Assembly (NCBI GenBank): GCA_009926905.1
Contig: RFNX01000415.1
Location: forward strand, 1 to 20,211
From: Flavobacteriales bacterium
Lineage (GTDB): Bacteria > Bacteroidota > Bacteroidia > Flavobacteriales_D > Crocinitomicaceae
Reading direction: 5' to 3'
Length of the DNA stretch: 20,211 bases
The translations under genes were made by a program, and so were the position numbers. Positions 15,884-20,211 of the stretch are shown one piece after another (within the stretch, counting starts at the first letter, position 1; each line of letters starts with the position of its first letter). The notes beneath the pieces are model-generated. The model worked only from the letters and a program-made list of their open reading frames with translations, made no database searches and had not been told where the DNA came from.

Positions 15884-16465
15884 TTAAGCTTTCCCCATCC
15901 ATTTAGCAACATATTTCCCAATGATATCGAACTCAATGTTTACGATATCTCCAACTTTCAATTCATGAAAATTAGTATGTTCGTATGTAAAAGGAATAAT
16001 ACAAACTGAGAAAGATTGCTCTTTGGAATCTACGACTGTTAAACTCGTTCCATTAACCGTTACCGAGCCTTTTTCAACTGTTAATTGATTGTCATTGTAT
16101 TTAAAAGTATACTTCCAACTTCCATTTTGGTCTTCAATACTAGTGCACGTTGCAACAGTGTCCACATGGCCTTGAACTATGTGACCATCTAATCTACCAT
16201 TGAATGCCAAACAGCGCTCTAAATTCACTTTTGTACCCACTTCCCAATGGTTTAAATTGGTTTTATCCAAAGTTTCTTGAATCGCTGTAACCGTGTAAAT
16301 ATCTCCTTCAATTTTCACAACTGTTAAACAACAACCATTGTGTGCCACACTTTGATCTATTTTTAATTCATCTGTCATTGCAGCTTGAATAGTAAAATGA
16401 ACATTTCCTGCTTCTCGAACGATAGTTTTTACGGTTCCCAATTCTTCAATAATTCCAGTGAACAT
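15884..16465 (-). CDS. ribE: Riboflavin synthase, alpha chain
   Basis: Catalyses dismutation of two 6,7-dimethyl-8-ribityllumazine molecules to riboflavin and a pyrimidine product, the last step of riboflavin synthesis, in the cytoplasm. The 193 aa hold two lumazine-binding barrels, the usual pattern. The first runs from the diagnostic MFTGIIEELG through SVAHNGCCLTVV (39-50). The second starts near GRLDGHIVQGHVD (90-102) and contains GSVTVNGTSLTVVD (133-146), which mirrors the first. A C-terminal helix follows (VNIEFDIIGKYVAKWMGK). It lies 37 bp downstream of recJ on the same strand and may be cotranscribed with it. No other rib gene and no FMN riboswitch was seen. The symbol ribE follows Bacillus-style naming; the E. 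coli name is ribC. Confidence 0.96.
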   Translation of the reverse strand: MFTGIIEELGTVKTIVREAGNVHFTIQAAMTDELKIDQSVAHNGCCLTVVKIEGDIYTVTAIQETLDKTNLNHWEVGTKVNLERCLAFNGRLDGHIVQGHVDTVATCTSIEDQNGSWKYTFKYNDNQLTVEKGSVTVNGTSLTVVDSKEQSFSVCIIPFTYEHTNFHELKVGDIVNIEFDIIGKYVAKWMGKA

Positions 16466-16502
16466 ACTTTTATTTTAGAGTGCGAAAGTACTTAGATTTT
16501 CA

Positions 16503-18230
16503 TCAGAGTTCAATTCCGCGGATATCTTTAATGTTAAATTGTATGGATTTCTTTCCGTTGAACTCATTTGTTTCAAGCGTATAAGCCATTTCAAATGGAA
16601 TTCCACTTGCCGTTTCAAATTCTTTGTGTGCTAAATTAAAACCAATCGCATCGTAAGCCAATTTAGATTTCGGCTGAATAACTTTTAGTTTCAAATGCTC
16701 CTCTTTTAAAATTCTTGAATCCCTAGCAAATAAATTACTTGTTAAGAAAACAGGTTTCATATTACCCGGACCATGCGGTTCAAATGATTCAATGATTCGT
16801 TTCAATCTAGGAATTTTATTCGGATCTTCATTTCCATGAATTTCATTCAAATCTATCTGAACATCAATATTTTGAATCGGAACTTTACTGTCTGCGTTCA
16901 AGTATTTTTTGACAACCAAATCAAAACGATTGCGAAAAGCTTCTAAATTTTCCTTCTTCAATGTCATTCCAGCAGCGTGTTTGTGACCTCCAAATTGTTC
17001 CAATAAATCTTCACATTCGGATAATGCTTGATACAAATCAAAATTTGTTACACTTCTTGCTGAACCACCAATTATTCCATTACTTTCAGTCAAAACAATT
17101 GTTGGTCGGTAATATTTTTCAATTAATCTTGAAGCAACTATTCCAACGACACCTTTGTGCCAAGTTGGGTCAAAAACAACTGTTGAAGAACGCAAATGAT
17201 AATTTGAATTCGATTCTATTTGTTCAAATGCTTCAATTGTAATTTGCTTGTCTAAATCCCTTCGTTCCAAATTGTCGTCATTGATTTCTTTAGCTAAACG
17301 ACGCATCTCATCTTGATCTGTTGAAATCATCAAATCCACAGCCATTTTCCCACTTCTAATTCTTCCTGCAGCATTGATTCTAGGCGCAATAATGAAAACT
17401 ACGTCCGTAAGATTCAGCGGGAATTTCTTACCTGAAATTTCTAATAATTCTTTAAAAGCAATGCGAGGATTTTCATTCAATACTTTCAATCCGTGAGAAC
17501 AAAGTACCCTGTTTTCACCTGTCACAGGAACAATATCAGCACCGATACTTATTGCCAACAAATCAAGAAATGGAAACAAACTCTCTAATGCTTCTCCCCT
17601 ATTTTGCAGAAAACCTTGCAATAACTTGAATCCAACACCACAGCCAGAAAGTTCTTTATAAGGATATTCACAATCTTTTTGTTTCGGATCGAGAACGATA
17701 CAATTCGGAATTTCGTCGCCTGGTTCATGGTGATCGCAAATAATAAAATCAATTCCTTTATCATTCGCATAATTCACCTTATCCAATGCTTTTATTCCAC
17801 AATCAAGTGCAATAATTAATGTTTGACCGTTCTCAGCTGCATAATCAATTCCTTTAAAACTAATGCCGTAACCTTCATCGTATCTATCTGGAATATAAAA
17901 ATCAATGGACGGAGAATACTCTTTTAAGAAACCGAAAAGCAAAGCAACAGCTGTAGTTCCATCAACATCGTAGTCGCCAAAAAGTAAAATTTTCTCGTTA
18001 TTTTCGATTGCTTTGTTCAATCTATCGACAGCCAAATCCATGTTTTTCATCAAAAAAGGATTGTGAAGTTCATCTAAACTTGGTCTGAAAAATTTTTCTG
18101 CTTCTTCAAACGTCTCAATACCTCTTTGTAACAATAATTCTGCAACGATTCTATCAACTTTAAGTGCATTTCTCAGTACTTCAATTTTCCCTGCGTCTTG
18201 TTCTGCTTTAACTACCCATTTCTTTTCCAT
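16503..18230 (-). CDS. recJ: Single-stranded-DNA-specific exonuclease RecJ
   Basis: A 5'-to-3' single-strand DNA exonuclease for recombinational and mismatch repair; 575 aa, a typical length. The DHH catalytic core is visible as FGDYDVDGTTA (84-94), LDCG (142-145), CDHHEPGD (165-172) and SIGADIVP, coordinating the metal ions. PRINAAGRIRSGK (283-295), GSARS (389-393) and the DHHA1 signature GGHKHAAGMTL (414-424) follow. The remaining 150 residues fit the C-terminal OB domain that grips single-stranded DNA. RecJ works with SSB in other bacteria through the SSB acidic tip; the nearby short SSBs lack that tip, so the closeness of the genes is not evidence of partnership. A promoter candidate lies just upstream. 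Confidence 0.97.
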   Translation of the reverse strand: MEKKWVVKAEQDAGKIEVLRNALKVDRIVAELLLQRGIETFEEAEKFFRPSLDELHNPFLMKNMDLAVDRLNKAIENNEKILLFGDYDVDGTTAVALLFGFLKEYSPSIDFYIPDRYDEGYGISFKGIDYAAENGQTLIIALDCGIKALDKVNYANDKGIDFIICDHHEPGDEIPNCIVLDPKQKDCEYPYKELSGCGVGFKLLQGFLQNRGEALESLFPFLDLLAISIGADIVPVTGENRVLCSHGLKVLNENPRIAFKELLEISGKKFPLNLTDVVFIIAPRINAAGRIRSGKMAVDLMISTDQDEMRRLAKEINDDNLERRDLDKQITIEAFEQIESNSNYHLRSSTVVFDPTWHKGVVGIVASRLIEKYYRPTIVLTESNGIIGGSARSVTNFDLYQALSECEDLLEQFGGHKHAAGMTLKKENLEAFRNRFDLVVKKYLNADSKVPIQNIDVQIDLNEIHGNEDPNKIPRLKRIIESFEPHGPGNMKPVFLTSNLFARDSRILKEEHLKLKVIQPKSKLAYDAIGFNLAHKEFETASGIPFEMAYTLETNEFNGKKSIQFNIKDIRGIEL

Positions 18231-18258
18231 TTCTACTCGATTTTTACATTAAGTTAGT

Positions 18259-18290
18259 GAAAACTATCAATTCAAAACAAATTTTTCAAA
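18259..18290 (-). promoter_or_regulatory. Candidate recJ promoter
   Basis: On the minus strand TTTG (18290-18287) and TAGTTTTC (18266-18259, one mismatch to TAnnTTTG) are separated by 20 bases. Transcription would begin near 18253, about 23 nt before the recJ ATG. The -33 element sits in the T run of the upstream pyk terminator. Confidence 0.35.
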
Positions 18291-18315
18291 AAAAAACACA
18301 GCCGAAACTGTGCTT
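18287..18315 (-). terminator. Intrinsic terminator of pyk
   Basis: On the minus strand AAGCACAG (18315-18308) pairs with CTGTGTTT (18301-18294) around a six-base TTTCGG loop, with one G-T wobble, followed by a run of T residues. It lies about 24 bp after the pyk stop and separates pyk from recJ. Confidence 0.75.
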
Positions 18316-18338
18316 ATATTTTCAATATAAAAAAGATT

Positions 18339-19757
18339 TTACTCCACAAAACTCAATTTCAACATATTCGAGCTTCCCATATCTTCTAATGGTATGGACG
18401 CAATATTGATAACCAAATCTCCTTGCTTTAGGTAACCTTTAGATTTCATGAGATATTTAATATCGGCAATCGTATGATCTGTACTTATGCGTTTATCGTA
18501 ATAAAAAGCCTTCACTCCCCAAACTAAATTCAATTGCGTCAATATTTTTACATTACTCGTAAAAACAAAAATATTTGTATTCGGGCGTTGAGAAGCAATT
18601 TTATAAGCTGTATAGCCCGAAAACGACATCGAAATAATGGCTTCTGCATTCACTCGTTGTGACAAACGACAAGCGTTAAAACAAATTGAATCAGAAATAA
18701 AACGGTTTTGATCGCGCTCTGGAAGTTCTTCTTTATTATAAATTCCATCATGCGTTTCCATCTCTTTAATGATGTTTGACATAGTTTGAATCACTTCAAC
18801 TGGATATTTACCAACTGAAGTTTCACCTGAAAGCATTACCGCATCCGCGCCGTCTAAAACTGCGTTCGCCACATCGTTTACTTCTGCTCGTGAAGGTGTC
18901 ATGCTATTAATCATTGATTCCATCATTTGAGTGGCAACAATCACTGGTTTTGCGCGATGAATACATTTTGTAATCAACATTTTTTGAATCAACGGAACAT
19001 TTTGAAATGGAATTTCTACTCCTAAATCTCCACGTGCCACCATTAATCCATCACTTTCATGAATAATGTCGTCAATATTTTCAAGTGCTTCCGGTTTTTC
19101 GATTTTCGCAATTACTTTCGCATGATGTCCTGTTGCAGAAATCAAATGCTTCAATTCAATAATATCACGTGCTGAACGTACAAAAGAAAGTCCTATCCAA
19201 TCTAAGTTTTGTTCCAAAGCAAAATCCAAATCCAATCTATCTTTCTCAGTCAGTGATGGCATTGAAATTTTTGTATTTGGAAAATTCACTCCTTTCTTTG
19301 AAGATAAAATTCCACCTTGGATGATACGACAATTGATTGTTGAATGACCATCTGTTTCTAAAACTTCTAATGCAATTTTACCATCGTCCAACAAGATTCT
19401 TTCACCCGGAGAAACGTCTTTTGGTAATTGTGTATAGTTAATTGAAAAGCGTTCTTCGTTTCCTATTACTTTTTCAATGATTATTTTAATTTCATTTCCT
19501 ACAACAAGATTTACTCCGTTGTTTTCCATTTCGTTTGTTCTGATTTTAGGCCCCTGCAAATCGGCTAAAATTGCCACATTCATTCCTAATTCTTCATTCA
19601 ATTCACGGATCACTTTTATCGCTTCCTCGTGCACATCATACGAACCATGAGAAAAGTTCAAACGACAAACGTTCAAACCTGATAAAATCATTTCTCTTAA
19701 TACTTCTTTCTTAATCGAAGCAGGACCGATGGTAGCTACAATTTTTGTTTTTTTCAT
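18339..19757 (-). CDS. pyk: Pyruvate kinase
   Basis: Converts phosphoenolpyruvate and ADP to pyruvate and ATP, the last step of glycolysis; 472 aa, the normal bacterial length. The barrel begins with KIVATIGPAS (5-14) and CRLNFSHGSYDVHEE (31-45), giving substrate-binding Arg32 and Asn34. The B domain follows ADLQGPKIR (65-73). The active-site signature is VIAKIEKPEALENID (215-229, catalytic Lys218) with MVARGDLGVEIP (239-250, metal ligands) and VATQMMESMI. MTPSRAEVNDVANAVLDGAD and the strand MLSGETSVGKYPVE complete the barrel, then comes the C-terminal regulatory domain. Four bases separate its start from the stop of the IPExxxVDY gene, so the two are likely cotranscribed and translationally coupled. 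A hairpin terminator follows the gene. Confidence 0.98.
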   Translation of the reverse strand: MKKTKIVATIGPASIKKEVLREMILSGLNVCRLNFSHGSYDVHEEAIKVIRELNEELGMNVAILADLQGPKIRTNEMENNGVNLVVGNEIKIIIEKVIGNEERFSINYTQLPKDVSPGERILLDDGKIALEVLETDGHSTINCRIIQGGILSSKKGVNFPNTKISMPSLTEKDRLDLDFALEQNLDWIGLSFVRSARDIIELKHLISATGHHAKVIAKIEKPEALENIDDIIHESDGLMVARGDLGVEIPFQNVPLIQKMLITKCIHRAKPVIVATQMMESMINSMTPSRAEVNDVANAVLDGADAVMLSGETSVGKYPVEVIQTMSNIIKEMETHDGIYNKEELPERDQNRFISDSICFNACRLSQRVNAEAIISMSFSGYTAYKIASQRPNTNIFVFTSNVKILTQLNLVWGVKAFYYDKRISTDHTIADIKYLMKSKGYLKQGDLVINIASIPLEDMGSSNMLKLSFVE

Positions 19758-19761
19758 CTCT

Positions 19762-20184
19762 TTAACTTAAATGTTCAATAAAATCTAATTCTTCATCAAT
19801 TGGGAACACTGCGACAATTCCATTTATCGTCCGAAGCGAAGACAATAATTCTTCACTTGAATAGGTTTTGTTTTCTTTGATGACTAAAAAATAGTCCACA
19901 AATTGCATTCCTGTAACCAAATAACAATTTTCTTGTTTATTACGAATGAGGTAATATTCTGTCCAATTTTCTTCATCTGAAAAAAAATAAACAAAAAATG
20001 AATTCAATAATTTGGTTTTCCGATCTTCAACTTCCATTTTCTCTTCCATTTTCTCTAACTGGATAGTAAAAAAGGAGTTGAGTTCCCATGCTAATCTGTA
20101 ATCAATATAAGCCGAAGAAAGCCCATAAACTTCAATGGCTGTGTCATCCTCAAAAGTAAGCTCGTATCGCTTCGTTTTCTTCAT
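19762..20184 (-). CDS. IPExxxVDY family protein
   Basis: A small 140-aa protein of unknown function from a family seen almost only in Bacteroidota, encoded next to pyruvate kinase. Recognised by SSAYIDYRLAWELNSFFTIQ (23-42), an acidic stretch, FFVYFFSDEENWTEYYLIRN (63-82), GMQFVDYFLVI (92-102, the motif region) and a C-terminal part ending IEHLS. In the family the motif region usually contains a Pro-Glu pair; here it reads VTGMQFVDY, keeping VDY but not IPE. In related genomes the genes on the far side are rnc, fabF and acpP, so those would be expected just outside the window (inference from family context). The start ATG lies only eight bases after an exact -7 promoter box. Confidence 0.87.
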   Translation of the reverse strand: MKKTKRYELTFEDDTAIEVYGLSSAYIDYRLAWELNSFFTIQLEKMEEKMEVEDRKTKLLNSFFVYFFSDEENWTEYYLIRNKQENCYLVTGMQFVDYFLVIKENKTYSSEELLSSLRTINGIVAVFPIDEELDFIEHLS

Positions 20185-20192
20185 TACATCTG

Positions 20193-20200
20193 CAAAGGTA
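20193..20200 (-). promoter_or_regulatory. Candidate -7 promoter element for the IPExxxVDY-pyk unit
   Basis: TACCTTTG on the minus strand is an exact TAnnTTTG match. It would start transcription near 20186-20188, leaving a leader of only a few bases before the ATG at 20184. The matching -33 element would lie beyond the window end, so it cannot be checked here. Confidence 0.4.
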
Positions 20201-20211
20201 ACGAATATAGG

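Noticed and set aside
1..20211. CRISPR array, tRNA, rRNA, IS element, phage genes, FMN riboswitch near ribE
   Set aside because: No repeat-spacer pattern, cloverleaf, transposase, terminal inverted repeats or riboswitch-like leader was seen.

Overview
The window looks like a low-GC chromosome segment of a Bacteroidota member, most likely Flavobacteriales (a Fluviicola/Crocinitomicaceae-like lineage is an inference). Supporting signs are SusD-less TonB-dependent receptors with an N-terminal carboxypeptidase-regulatory-like domain, a type IX secretion (T9SS) C-terminal sorting domain, an HU-CCDC81/SPOR protein, a pyk/IPExxxVDY gene pair, A-rich translation starts instead of Shine-Dalgarno sites, and promoter candidates of the TTG-N19-21-TAnnTTTG type.

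Layout. 1-4446: two tandem paralogous TonB-dependent receptors. The first is cut by the window edge and broken by a 1-nt frameshift near 340; the second is intact. 4447-7537: kdsB (Kdo activation for LPS), abutting the receptor with no spacer, then an HU-like/SPOR membrane protein and an exported bleomycin-hydrolase-type cysteine peptidase. 7577-12758: an ECF sigma factor, a membrane protein joining an anti-sigma-like N-terminus to an outer-membrane beta-barrel-like domain, a T9SS-exported alpha/beta hydrolase (ATGA overlap), and two paralogous lipoproteins, ended by a strong hairpin terminator. 12843-13907 (minus strand): three tandem short SSB paralogues, none with the acidic C-terminal tip. 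13908-14255: an AT-rich divergent region. 14256-15809: an ALDH7-type dehydrogenase with its own promoter and terminator. 15884-20184 (minus strand): ribE, recJ, pyk and an IPExxxVDY-family gene.

How the parts work together. The right end is ordinary housekeeping (riboflavin, DNA repair, glycolysis). The more unusual material is the ECF-sigma envelope cluster, whose tight spacing suggests one unit controlling and building cell-surface proteins, and the SSB triplet. No tRNA, rRNA, CRISPR array, IS element or phage gene was seen.
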